Translations under genes and position numbers: made by a program
In this document: positions 7,345 to 14,508 of the stretch, piece by piece
Layout of the letters: each line of letters starts with the position of its first letter
Numbering within the stretch: the stretch's first letter is position 1
Notes under the pieces: model-generated
Databases searched by the model: none
Told to the model about the DNA's origin: nothing
The model's input: the letters and a program-made list of their open reading frames with translations, nothing else
Assembly (NCBI GenBank): GCA_903928275.1
Contig: CAIYQJ010000026.1
Coordinates: forward strand, 1-17,982
Origin: an uncultured Chloroflexota bacterium
Lineage (GTDB): Bacteria; Chloroflexota; Limnocylindria; Limnocylindrales; CSP1-4
Direction: 5' to 3'
Length of the DNA: 17,982 nucleotides

Positions 7345-7899
7345 ATGGCCGACACCGAACCCATCCGCGAGATCGCCCCTGCGCGGCAGACGAGCCTGGG
7401 TCTCTACGTCACCGCGAAGGAGGCCTACGACCTGTGGCAGGCCGACCCCGGCCTGCGGATCCTCGACGTTCGGACGCCGGAGGAGTTCGTCTTCGTGGGG
7501 CATGCCCCGATGGCCACGAACATCCCCCTGGCCCTCCAGACGTACGAGTGGGACCCCGAGAAGAAGAGCCTGCGCTGGGAGATGAACCCGGACTTCGTGG
7601 CCGAGGTGAAGGCCTGGGCCGGGCCGGACGACACGATCCTCGCCTCGTGCCGCTCGGGCGGCCGGAGCGCGATGGCGATCAACGCGCTCGCCGCCGCGGG
7701 GTTCACCCGCGTCTACAACATCCTCGACGGGATGGAGGGCAGCGCGGTCAAGGATCCCGACAGCGTCTTCGACGGGATGCGGATGAAGAACGGCTGGAAG
7801 AACTCGGGGCTGCCCTGGACCTACGAGATCGACCCCGCGCGGATGAAGCTGCCGCCGCGCCAGAGCCGGACGTTCGTCGCGGGCAACGAGCACGACTGA
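7345..7899 (+). CDS. Rhodanese-like sulfurtransferase, single domain
   Basis: A 184-residue single-domain rhodanese. These enzymes carry a sulfane sulfur on an active-site cysteine as a persulfide and pass it between donors such as thiosulfate and thiophilic acceptors. The LRILDVRTPEEFVFVGHAP run at residues 38-55 is the conserved N-terminal motif. The active-site loop is CRSGGRS with Cys102, and the C-terminal GF-RVYNILDGMEG motif is present at about 119-132. A GWKNSGLPW run near residues 150-158 follows the core. No signal peptide is seen, so it is probably cytoplasmic. ATG 7345 is chosen because GGGAG lies 6 bases upstream; ATG 7339 would touch that site. It sits 77 bases after the DszB-like gene, so it could accept or process the sulfur released there; this is inference. 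Confidence 0.9.
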   Translation: MADTEPIREIAPARQTSLGLYVTAKEAYDLWQADPGLRILDVRTPEEFVFVGHAPMATNIPLALQTYEWDPEKKSLRWEMNPDFVAEVKAWAGPDDTILASCRSGGRSAMAINALAAAGFTRVYNILDGMEGSAVKDPDSVFDGMRMKNGWKNSGLPWTYEIDPARMKLPPRQSRTFVAGNEHD

Positions 7900-7903
7900 C
7901 GGC

Positions 7904-7955
7904 CGAGTCGCGCTCGGGTAGCCGTGAACCCGGTGCCCGAGCGCCGGACGACTCG
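7904..7955 (+). terminator. Long bulged hairpin after the rhodanese gene
   Basis: The 15 bases at 7904-7918 pair with 7936-7944 (cccgagcgc) and, after a 5-base bulge, with 7950-7955 (gactcg), leaving a 17-base loop. The structure begins 5 bases after the rhodanese stop and ends about 26 bases before the next start. It is a terminator or processing hairpin; no T-tract follows. Confidence 0.55.
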
Positions 7956-7981
7956 CGCCTGTCCTTCCGCCGGAGGGATAC

Positions 7982-8446
7982 ATGGCGATCGCGATCCTGG
8001 CCATGCTCGGCATCGAAGCCGGCGTCATCCTCGCGTTGATCCTCGTCCTGCTGGTCGTCAAACGCGTCATGACCATCAGGCACCCGGCCGTGTTCAAGGC
8101 GCGCGTCCGCCTGTCCGACGGGCAGTTCCCGGGTGTGACGACCGCCTGGAAGAAGTGCTACGGCGCCTGGGTGACGACGGTCTTCACGACGCGCAAGGGC
8201 CTGCCGCTCAACATCGCGGACGTCCTGCCCGTGGCACAGCTCGATGACCTGCGCGAGGCGGCCCTGGGGGACGACGTGAAGGGCCTCGGCGACCGCCCCA
8301 CCATCGCATCGTTCACCATGACCACGGGCGCGAAGCTCGAGGTCGCGATGGCCGCAGACGAACGGCCCGCGGGGCTGAAGCCCTGGCAGACCCAGGCACA
8401 GCAGCTGGCAGCGCGCCTCCGTCCGGTCCCCGAATCCCTGAAGTGA
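7982..8446 (+). CDS. Small membrane-anchored protein, DUF2550-like (tentative)
   Basis: A 154-residue protein with one N-terminal transmembrane helix (residues about 4-26, rich in Leu, Ile, Val and Ala), followed by a basic stop-transfer run (KRVMTIRHP). The rest is a soluble beta-rich domain containing WKKCYGAWVTTVFTTRKGLP and TIASFTMTTGAKLEVAM. The plan of one helix plus a PH-like soluble domain resembles the actinobacterial DUF2550 family, but I recognise this only by layout and confidence in the name is low. GGAGGG lies about 4 bases before ATG 7982. It follows the rhodanese by 82 bases with a hairpin between them. A link to sulfur metabolism is by position only. Confidence 0.72.
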   Translation: MAIAILAMLGIEAGVILALILVLLVVKRVMTIRHPAVFKARVRLSDGQFPGVTTAWKKCYGAWVTTVFTTRKGLPLNIADVLPVAQLDDLREAALGDDVKGLGDRPTIASFTMTTGAKLEVAMAADERPAGLKPWQTQAQQLAARLRPVPESLK

Positions 8447-8460
8447 CCGCGATGAACGTG

Positions 8461-8491
8461 CCCGCGGCCGGGATGTGGGTGCGCCCGCGGG
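8461..8491 (+). terminator. Hairpin after the small membrane protein gene
   Basis: cccgcgg (8461-8467) and ccgcggg (8485-8491) form a perfect 7-bp stem 15 bases after the stop at 8446, with a 17-base loop. It is a candidate terminator for the plus-strand genes ahead of the convergent alcohol dehydrogenase gene. There is no T-tract. Confidence 0.4.
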
Positions 8492-8564
8492 AGGTGGCGT
8501 CCGGGGCCTGATCCCGCCGCCCTCGCACATGCGGCTGGCTGGCCCGGTCGTGGGCGGATCCGCT

Positions 8565-8654
8565 CCCGGCTATCCCCGGCCCGGCCTGCGGCCGGGCGGC
8601 GCCGGTCCGCCCGGCTATCCCTCGCCGGGCCTACGGACGGTCGGCGCCGGTCCG
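8565..8654. repeat. Two adjacent 45-bp imperfect tandem repeat units
   Basis: Units 8565-8609 and 8610-8654 are directly adjacent, equal in length and identical at 39 of 45 positions by my alignment. Both begin cccggctatccc and end tcggcgccggtccg or cggcgccggtccg. The first unit contains the hairpin cccggc-ctgcg-gccggg. The second contains a weaker version and overlaps the last codons and stop of the alcohol dehydrogenase gene. The layout suggests a REP-like or terminator-derived element at a convergent gene end. Confidence 0.75.
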
Positions 8655-9791
8655 TCCGTTCGGAGGATCCGCGGCCGCTGACGCAGCTTCCCGGGCCTGC
8701 CCGAGCGTCGTCTCGCCGGAGACCCGGGTCGAGACAAGGATCTTGATGTCCGACCCGCCCGGATCCAGGGCGGCGAAGCCCTCGGTCACGACCCGGTCGA
8801 GCGCGATGCGCCGCGTGATCAGGGGACGCACGTCCACCCGACCCGATGCCATGAGGTCCACCGCGATCGGGAGGTCTTCGTCGAAGTGGTGCTGGACGCT
8901 GCCCGTCAGCGTGCGCTCGCCCGCGACGATCGCCCACGTGTCCACCTTGACCGGGGTCCCGAGGACGGCCAGGAGGACGATCCGTCCACCCTTCCTCGTC
9001 GCCGCGATCGAGTCGCCGATCGCCTGCTCGCGCCCGCCGCATTCGATCGCCACGTCGGCGCCGAGCCCGCCCGTCAGGCCCTCGAGCGAACGCGCCCAGG
9101 TGGGATCCCTCGTGTCGAGCGCCGCGTCCGCGCCGAGGCGCCGGCCGAGGTCGAGGCGCTGGGCACGGTGGCCGAGGAGGACGACCGTCGTCGCGCCCGC
9201 CGCCCGGGCGACCTGGAGCGTGATCAGCCCGACCGCTCCGTCGCCCACGACGACCACGCTGTCGCCGAGACGGACACCTCCGTGGCGCACCGCCCGGACC
9301 GCGACCTCGGTCGTCTCGATGAGTGCGGCCTCCTCGTCGCTGATCTCCGCCGGCAGGCGCACGCACTGTCGCGCGGGCACCCTGACGAACTCCGCGAGGC
9401 CGCCGTCACCGTGCAGGCCGATCGCGGCCCAGTCGAGGCACAGCGCGTACTCGTGGCGGCGGCAGAAGTGGCATCGCCCGCAGAACAGGCAGACGTCCGG
9501 CACGACCCGGTCACCGGCGGCGAACCCCTCGACATCCGGTCCCAGCTCGACCACCTCTCCCGCGAACTCGTGACCGAGAGTGACCGGGGCACGCTGCCCG
9601 GTGAGCGGGTTGGGACTGTCCACCGGGATGACGACCGGGCCGTCGCGGCACTCCTCGACGTCGGTCCCGCAGATGCCGCACCAGCTCACGCGGAGCAGGA
9701 TCTCGCCGGGGCCCGGACGCGGGATCGGGACGTCCTCGACGCGCACGTCGCCGCGACCATGCCAGCGCGCCGCCCGCATCGTCTCCGTCAT
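8631..9791 (-). CDS. Zinc-dependent medium-chain alcohol/polyol dehydrogenase
   Basis: A 386-residue MDR-family dehydrogenase resembling butanediol, sorbitol and threonine dehydrogenases, which oxidise secondary alcohols with NAD(P). The catalytic zinc site is visible as Cys38 in CGICGTD, His73-Glu74 in GHEFAG, and a Glu near 159. The structural zinc lobe holds Cys104, 107, 110 and 118. The Rossmann motif GDGAVG is at about 183-188. The last 25 residues are a polar tail beyond the usual end, partly encoded by the tandem repeat. ATG 9791 has GGGGAGG about 11 bases upstream. It diverges from the SDR gene across a 206-bp gap and converges on the sulfur block. It may supply or drain a polyol used by the neighbouring kinase operon; the exact substrate is unknown. 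Confidence 0.88.
   Translation of the reverse strand: MTETMRAARWHGRGDVRVEDVPIPRPGPGEILLRVSWCGICGTDVEECRDGPVVIPVDSPNPLTGQRAPVTLGHEFAGEVVELGPDVEGFAAGDRVVPDVCLFCGRCHFCRRHEYALCLDWAAIGLHGDGGLAEFVRVPARQCVRLPAEISDEEAALIETTEVAVRAVRHGGVRLGDSVVVVGDGAVGLITLQVARAAGATTVVLLGHRAQRLDLGRRLGADAALDTRDPTWARSLEGLTGGLGADVAIECGGREQAIGDSIAATRKGGRIVLLAVLGTPVKVDTWAIVAGERTLTGSVQHHFDEDLPIAVDLMASGRVDVRPLITRRIALDRVVTEGFAALDPGGSDIKILVSTRVSGETTLGQAREAASAAADPPNGRTGADRP
8634..8658 (+). terminator. Dyad at the convergent gene end
   Basis: cggacgg (8634-8640) and ccgtccg (8652-8658) form a perfect 7-bp stem around an 11-base centre that adds two more pairs. It overlaps the second 45-bp repeat unit and the end of the alcohol dehydrogenase gene. 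It could stop plus-strand transcription from the sulfur block. Confidence 0.35.
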
Positions 9792-9852
9792 GTCCGCGCG
9801 GTCCTCCCCAGGGTCGCTCCGGTGGCCCGTTCGTCGGTCCCGCCCATTCTGA

Positions 9853-9922
9853 CGCCCCGCGGGGGGCGCGATCGTCGGGGGATGCGCCAGGCGTTGTCGC
9901 CCCGTCCCGCGAAGGTGGGACG
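9853..9922. promoter_or_regulatory. Dyads in the divergent ADH / SDR promoter region
   Basis: Two inverted repeats lie in the 206-bp gap between the divergent alcohol dehydrogenase (9791) and SDR (9998) starts: cgcccc-gcgg-ggggcg at 9853-9868 and cgtccc-gcgaaggt-gggacg at 9903-9922. Both are plausible operator sites. Neither resembles the TetR-type dyad at 10845, so a different regulator would be needed. No clear -35/-10 pair is visible. Confidence 0.3.
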
Positions 9923-9928
9923 ATGATG

Positions 9929-9965
9929 CCGGCGAGCGGGTGCGTCGTGTCGGCGGGACGTGCCG
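9929..9965 (+). repeat. Left copy of a 37-bp direct repeat flanking the SDR-GlpD cassette
   Basis: This segment matches 16165-16201 at 32 of 37 positions without gaps. It includes identical blocks ccggcgagcgggt and gcgggacgtgccg at matching offsets. It lies just upstream of the SDR gene. Confidence 0.5.
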
Positions 9966-9997
9966 CGCATCGGCGGTGGCAGGGGAGGATGGACTCG

Positions 9998-10714
9998 ATG
10001 AAGCACGCGGTCGTCACCGGCGGAGCGAAAGGGATCGGGCTCGGGGTCGTGCGCGAGCTGAGGCGGGAGGGCTGGCAGTGCGAGATCCTCGACGCGGACC
10101 CTGCCGGGCAGGCCGTGGCCGAAGAGGTGGGTGTCGCGTTCGTGCGTGCCGACGTGACGCACCCGGACGAGCTCCGGGCGGCGTTCGCCGGGCTGGCGGA
10201 CCGCTTCGGCCCGATCGACGGGCTCGTCAACAGCGCGGGGATCAACCGCACGGGACCGTCGGACCAGCTTCCCGAGGCCGACTGGCGGCGAGTGATCGAC
10301 ATCGACCTGAGCGGGACCTTCTACGCCTGCCAGGCGGCGTATCCCCACATGCCGCCGGGATCGGCCATCGTCAACCTCGCCTCGGTCCTTGCCACCCGCG
10401 CACTGCCGGGTCGTGTCGCCTACTCGGCGGCGAAGTCCGGCGTCGTGGGGATCACGCGCGTGCTCGCCGTCGAGTGGGCCGCCCGACCGATCCGCGTGAA
10501 CGCCGTGGGCCCCTCGTGGACCGACACGCCGCTCATCCGCGATCAGCTCGCGGCGGGCACGCTCGACCTCGAGGTGCTGGACAGGGTGCCCATGCGGCGT
10601 CTTGCGCAGGTGGAGGACGTGGTGGGCGCGATCGTCTTCCTGCTCGGCGACAAGGCGTCGTTCATCACCGGACAGACTCTCTACGTGGACGGGGGCTACA
10701 CGTGGGCCGGGTAG
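9998..10714 (+). CDS. SDR family NAD(P)-dependent oxidoreductase
   Basis: A 238-residue classical short-chain dehydrogenase/reductase that interconverts an alcohol and a ketone. The cofactor motif TGGAKGIG is at residues 7-14, and an acidic LDAD at 31-34 after beta-2 suggests NAD preference. NSAG is at 78-81. The catalytic Ser129, Tyr142 and Lys146 have the standard spacing (YSAAK). The C-terminal ITGQTLYVDGGYTW is typical. ATG 9998 is preferred because GGAGG lies 9 bases upstream; ATG 9989 abuts that site. It is followed by a 151-bp gap and then the TetR gene. Its partner could be the divergent zinc dehydrogenase (a polyol pathway) or the AGPS-like operon, where reduction of alkyl- or acyl-DHAP is the classical SDR-type step. 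The substrate is not determinable here. Confidence 0.92.
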   Translation: MKHAVVTGGAKGIGLGVVRELRREGWQCEILDADPAGQAVAEEVGVAFVRADVTHPDELRAAFAGLADRFGPIDGLVNSAGINRTGPSDQLPEADWRRVIDIDLSGTFYACQAAYPHMPPGSAIVNLASVLATRALPGRVAYSAAKSGVVGITRVLAVEWAARPIRVNAVGPSWTDTPLIRDQLAAGTLDLEVLDRVPMRRLAQVEDVVGAIVFLLGDKASFITGQTLYVDGGYTWAG

Positions 10715-10779
10715 CGACGAGGTAGCGGCGCGTCGAGCGGGAGACGGGCAGGGAACTCCATCCAGCAGCGAGAGGCCCC

Positions 10780-10793
10780 CGCGGACCTCCGCG
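10780..10793 (+). terminator. Small dyad after the SDR gene
   Basis: cgcgga-cc-tccgcg is a perfect 6-bp inverted repeat in the 151-bp gap between the SDR stop and the TetR operator. As RNA the loop would have to open to four or more bases, so it is a weak terminator candidate at best. Confidence 0.2.
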
Positions 10794-10844
10794 CCCCGTG
10801 CTCGACGCCCCTGGGGCGCTCCTGCCACCGCCCGCGGCGTAGAC

Positions 10845-10859
10845 CTTACGGCGTAAGAT
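10845..10859 (+). promoter_or_regulatory. TetR-type operator overlapping a leaderless -10 box
   Basis: cttacggcgtaag (10845-10857) is a dyad with 5-bp arms cttac/gtaag and a 3-base centre. It is an AT-richer island 8 bases before the TetR start at 10866. Its right arm overlaps taagat (10854-10859), which fits the TANNNT -10 consensus and is placed so that transcription would begin at or very near the ATG. No Shine-Dalgarno site precedes that ATG, so leaderless translation is likely. The layout implies autorepression of the tetR-oxidase-kinase-GlpD operon. No clear -35 box is seen. Confidence 0.65.
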
Positions 10860-10865
10860 GCACTG

Positions 10866-11555
10866 ATGACGATCGGTATCCCGACGCCTCGGACTGGCGC
10901 TCGGCGTACATCGCGGGCGACGGGTGACCACATCCCGCTGGACCGGGATCGCATCCTCGCGGCGGCGCTCCGGCTCATGGACGCGAACGGGCTCGAGGCG
11001 CTGAGCATGCGGAAGATCGCCGCCGAGCTGGACGTCGAGGCCATGTCGCTCTACCACCACGTCCCCGGCAAGGCGGCGCTGCTCGAGGGGCTCGCCGAGC
11101 ACGTCCTCGCGGAGGTCCGGCTCCGGCGCGGCGAACCGGGGAACCGGGCCGGGGCGGTCGCCGATGTCGCCCGCGCGCTCCGCGCCAACGCGCTCGCGCA
11201 CCCGAGCGCGATTCCGCTGTTCGGCGCGCTGGGGCTCGGCAGTCCCGCCGCCAGGCGCCACACCGAGGACGTCCTCGACGTCCTCGGGGGTGCGGGCTTC
11301 GCGCCCCAGGACGCGTTCACCGCGTTCCTGCTGGTGCGGAGCTACGTCCTCGGCTACGTGCTGTGGGAGGTCCGGCACACCGAGGCGAGGGCCGCGGGCA
11401 CCATCCCGCCCACCAGGGCCGGGACGCTCACGTCGGCGGACGTGCCGCACCTCGCGCCGCTCGCCGCGTTCATCGCCACGTTCGACAACGACGCGGAGTT
11501 CGAGCGAGGCCTCGGTGTGCTCGTCGCCGGCCTCGAGCTCGCGGCCCACACGTGA
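10866..11555 (+). CDS. TetR/AcrR family regulator with TetR_C-type ligand domain
   Basis: A 229-residue one-component repressor. A 25-residue basic N-terminal arm precedes the TetR helix-turn-helix domain at about residues 28-75. The recognition region is LSMRKIAAELDVEAMSLYHHVPGKAALLEGL, split here around residues 46-75. The Leu/Ala-rich C-terminal half resembles the TetR_C ligand-binding and dimerisation domain of the tetracycline-repressor subgroup. The ATG at 10866 lies immediately downstream of the cttac/gtaag dyad, so it probably represses itself and the three enzyme genes behind it; the next gene starts only 16 bases after its stop. The inducer would be expected to be a substrate or product of those enzymes, which is inference. 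Confidence 0.9.
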   Translation: MTIGIPTPRTGARRTSRATGDHIPLDRDRILAAALRLMDANGLEALSMRKIAAELDVEAMSLYHHVPGKAALLEGLAEHVLAEVRLRRGEPGNRAGAVADVARALRANALAHPSAIPLFGALGLGSPAARRHTEDVLDVLGGAGFAPQDAFTAFLLVRSYVLGYVLWEVRHTEARAAGTIPPTRAGTLTSADVPHLAPLAAFIATFDNDAEFERGLGVLVAGLELAAHT

Positions 11556-11571
11556 GAAGGAGCACCCTGCC

Positions 11572-13014
11572 GTGACCCAGCCCGTCGACGACCTCATCAC
11601 CGGTCTCCGCTCGCGGCTGGGCTCCAGGCAGGTCCTCGATTCGCCCGAGGTCCTCGCGGTCCGCAGCCTGGACATGTCGCCGCTTCCACTCCTGCAGCAG
11701 GTGCTCGGCCGGGAGGCGGTCCCGCCGCTGTGCGTCGTGCGGCCGCGGTCCACCGACGAGGTGTCGGCGGCGCTCGCGTATCTCGTCGGCCGCGGCGTGC
11801 CGGTCATCCCGTATGGCGGCGGCTCTGGCGTCCAGGGCGGGTCGGCGCCCGTGCCCGGATCGGTCATCGTCGACACGTGGGCGATGGACCGGATCCTGGG
11901 CCTCGATGAGGAGGACCTCACCGTCACCGTCCAGGCGGGCGTGCCGCTCGCGACCCTTGAGGCCTGGCTGGGGGAGCGCGGCTACACGTGCGGCCACTAT
12001 CCGCAGTCGATCGATCTCGCCCAGGTCGGCGGCCTCGTGGCGACGCGCAGCTCCGGCCAGTTCTCCACCCGTTACGGCAGCATCGAGGACCTCGTCGCCG
12101 GGCTCGAGGCCGTCCTCGCGGATGGCACCGTGGTCCGGGTCGCGAGCCAGCCGCGTCGTGCCGTGGGGCCGGACCTGCGCCAGCTATGGATCGGGTCCGA
12201 GGGTGCGTTCGGGATCGTCACGGAGGTGACCCTCAAGGTCGTTCCCCGACCTCCCGATCGCTGGCTGCAGGCTTATGCGGTCGGATCGATGCGGGTCGGC
12301 CTCGATCTCGTCCGCCGCGTCATGCGCGAGGGCTGGAAGCCGGCGGTCGTCCGTCTCCACGACGCGACGGAGGCGCAGCGCAGCTTCCACGGGAGCGTTG
12401 CGGAGGGCGAGTGCATCCTCCTCCTGCTCTCGGAGGGCCCGGTGGGGTACGCGCAGGCCGAGGGCACCGCGGTCGACACGATGGCGCGGGCGGCAGGCCT
12501 TCGCCCGCTCGGCCCGGCGCCCGTCGAGGCGTGGCTCGAGCACCGCAACGACGTGGCCGAGTACGAGGCGTACATCCGCCGCGGGGTGATCATCGACACG
12601 ATCGAGGTGGCGGCGCCCTGGACCGGCATCGCCGACATCTACGAGCAGGCGATCGGCCGTCTCGTCGACGAGGTGCCGGAGATGGTCTACGCCTCCGGCC
12701 ACTCCTCGCACAGCTATCCGCAGGGCACGAACCTCTACTTCGTGCTCGCCGCGCAGCCGCGGCGGGACGCCGACGATGCCGCGCGCGTCTACGAGGCGAT
12801 CTGGTCGCGCGTGATGGAGACCACGCTCGCGCTCGGCGGGACGATCTCTCACCACCACGGCGTCGGGAGGTTCCGCGCGCGCTGGGTCCCGCGAGACCTC
12901 GGCACATCGTACGAGCTGCTCCGCAGGGTGAAGACCGCCCTCGATCCACTCGGCCTCATGAACCCGGGCTCCCTGCTGCCGGTCGATCCGGCGCCCGGCG
13001 AGACGGACCACTAG
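11572..13014 (+). CDS. FAD-binding oxidase of the alkyl-DHAP synthase (AGPS) type
   Basis: A 480-residue flavoprotein of the PCMH/VAO family. The N-terminal FAD-binding domain contains PYGGGSGVQGG (residues 80-90) and GPDLRQLWIGSEGAFGIVTE (199-218). The C-terminal half is close to alkyldihydroxyacetonephosphate synthase. It has the substrate-side Arg261 in RLHD, a SHSYPQGTNLYF run with Tyr389, and the diagnostic triple-His motif SHHHGVGRFRARW with His427-429. AGPS swaps the acyl chain of acyl-DHAP for a fatty alcohol to make ether lipids; some bacterial relatives have unknown reactions. GTG 11572 has AAGGAG 9 bases upstream. It sits in a tight operon between tetR and the FGGY kinase (10-base gap). 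It could make ether-linked glycerophosphate, or act as a polyol or hydroxy-acid oxidase. Confidence 0.88.
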   Translation: MTQPVDDLITGLRSRLGSRQVLDSPEVLAVRSLDMSPLPLLQQVLGREAVPPLCVVRPRSTDEVSAALAYLVGRGVPVIPYGGGSGVQGGSAPVPGSVIVDTWAMDRILGLDEEDLTVTVQAGVPLATLEAWLGERGYTCGHYPQSIDLAQVGGLVATRSSGQFSTRYGSIEDLVAGLEAVLADGTVVRVASQPRRAVGPDLRQLWIGSEGAFGIVTEVTLKVVPRPPDRWLQAYAVGSMRVGLDLVRRVMREGWKPAVVRLHDATEAQRSFHGSVAEGECILLLLSEGPVGYAQAEGTAVDTMARAAGLRPLGPAPVEAWLEHRNDVAEYEAYIRRGVIIDTIEVAAPWTGIADIYEQAIGRLVDEVPEMVYASGHSSHSYPQGTNLYFVLAAQPRRDADDAARVYEAIWSRVMETTLALGGTISHHHGVGRFRARWVPRDLGTSYELLRRVKTALDPLGLMNPGSLLPVDPAPGETDH

Positions 13015-13024
13015 GAGGATGGAC

Positions 13025-14500
13025 ATGGCCACGTCGCTTGTTCTCGCCATCGACGCCGGGACCACGGGGATCCGCACCATCCTGTACGACCGCAGCGGCC
13101 GGGAGGTCGCGAGCGCGTACCGGGAGTTCACGCAGCTCACGCCCGCGCCCGGGCTGCTCGAGCACGACCCGGAGGAGATCTGGGCGGTGACCCGCGGCCT
13201 GATGGCGGAGACGATGGCCCGCGCGGGGGCGGCGGGAGGCATGGTGGCGGCGGCCGGCGTGACCGGCCAGCGCGCGACCACCCTCGTCTGGGACCGCGCG
13301 ACGGGGCGACCGCTCCACAACGCGCTCGTGTGGCAGGACCTCCGCACCTACCCGCGCTGCCTCGAGCTGAGCCCCCTCGTCGGGTTCCCGGTGAGCCCGC
13401 TCGCCTCGCTCACGAAGGTCGAGTGGCTCCTCCAGAACGTCCCCGGGGCCCGCGAGAAGGTCCTCGCCGGTGACGCCGTCGTGGGCACCCTGGACACCTG
13501 GCTCATCTGGATGCTCACCGGCGGCGCGGCGTTCGTCACCGACACGTCGAACGCATCCACGACATCGATGTGGGACCCGGCCACGGGCTCGTGGTCCCCG
13601 CAGCTCGTTGGGATGCTCGGCCTGTCGGTCGACCAGCTCGCCACGGTTTCGCCGTCGAGCGGCGTCTACGGCGATGCTGATCCAGACCTGTTCGGGGGAG
13701 CCGGCGTCCCGGTCGCCGCGTGCGCCGGCGACCAGCAGGCGGCCATGTTCGGCCAGCTCTGTCTCGAGCCCGGGGACGGCAAGGCCACGTACGGCACGTC
13801 CGTCATGGTCGATGTCAACACGGGCGGCCAGTGGGTGAACGGGACGGGCGGCTACCCGCTCGGTCTGTGGCGGATCGGCACCGTCGACTCGTACCTGCTC
13901 GAAGGCACCGTCATCACCGGCGGCGCGGTCGTCGGCTGGGGCAGCGCGCTCCGGCTGATGGAGTCGCCGGCGGAGAGCCAGGATCTGGCGGCATCGGTGC
14001 CCGACGCGGGCGGGGTGGCGTTCGTCCCCGCCCTCCAGGGTCTCGGCTCGCCGTACATGGACCCGTCGGCGAAGGGCGCGCTCCTCGGGCTGACCCGTGC
14101 GACCACCCGCGCCCACGTCGCCCGCGCGCTCCTCGAGGGCGTGGCGTTCCGCACCCGGGAGGTCGTGGAGGCACTGCGCACCGACTCGCCGGCGCCGGCC
14201 TTCGGTCGCCTCCGGGTGGACGGGGGCATGGCGGCCAACGACCTGTTCCTCCAGGCGCAGGCCGACGTCCTCGGCATCCCCGTCGAACGGCCGAGCACGA
14301 ACCAGGCCACCTCGCTCGGGATCGCGAGCATGGCGGGCCTCGCGGTCGGGTTCTGGCAGGACGTCGAGGAGATCCGGGCGACACGACTGCCCGGCACGGT
14401 GTTCGAGCCCGGCCCGGGTGCGGCCGGTCTCGAGGAGCGCTACCAGGCGTGGCGCCATGCGGTCGATGCCGTGCGCGCCTACGCAGCAGCGACGCGGTAG
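13025..14500 (+). CDS. FGGY-family kinase, glycerol-kinase-like with an altered substrate pocket
   Basis: A 491-residue FGGY sugar/polyol kinase that phosphorylates a polyol with ATP. Glycerol kinase is the nearest relative I can recall: IDAGTT at 9-14 (phosphate-1), GDQQAAMFGQL at 235-245, TYGTS at 255-259 and RVDGGMAANDLFLQ in the C-terminal lobe. Set against the E. coli GlpK glycerol site, Arg83, Trp103, Asp236 and Gln237 are kept. Glu84 is Ala84, Tyr135 is Leu126 and Phe270 is Met261, and about nine residues are missing between Trp103 and the Tyr135 position. A substrate larger or less polar than glycerol is therefore likely. The AGGAGG site supports ATG 13025 (6-base spacer) over ATG 13019, which touches it. 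The gene starts 10 bases after the oxidase and ends 8 bases before the GlpD-type gene. Confidence 0.9.
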   Translation: MATSLVLAIDAGTTGIRTILYDRSGREVASAYREFTQLTPAPGLLEHDPEEIWAVTRGLMAETMARAGAAGGMVAAAGVTGQRATTLVWDRATGRPLHNALVWQDLRTYPRCLELSPLVGFPVSPLASLTKVEWLLQNVPGAREKVLAGDAVVGTLDTWLIWMLTGGAAFVTDTSNASTTSMWDPATGSWSPQLVGMLGLSVDQLATVSPSSGVYGDADPDLFGGAGVPVAACAGDQQAAMFGQLCLEPGDGKATYGTSVMVDVNTGGQWVNGTGGYPLGLWRIGTVDSYLLEGTVITGGAVVGWGSALRLMESPAESQDLAASVPDAGGVAFVPALQGLGSPYMDPSAKGALLGLTRATTRAHVARALLEGVAFRTREVVEALRTDSPAPAFGRLRVDGGMAANDLFLQAQADVLGIPVERPSTNQATSLGIASMAGLAVGFWQDVEEIRATRLPGTVFEPGPGAAGLEERYQAWRHAVDAVRAYAAATR

Positions 14501-14508
14501 GGGCGGCC

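Noticed and set aside
8452..8511. A 19-codon frame (ATG 8453 region) after the small membrane protein gene
   Set aside because: No ribosome site or homology, and it overlaps a terminator-like hairpin.
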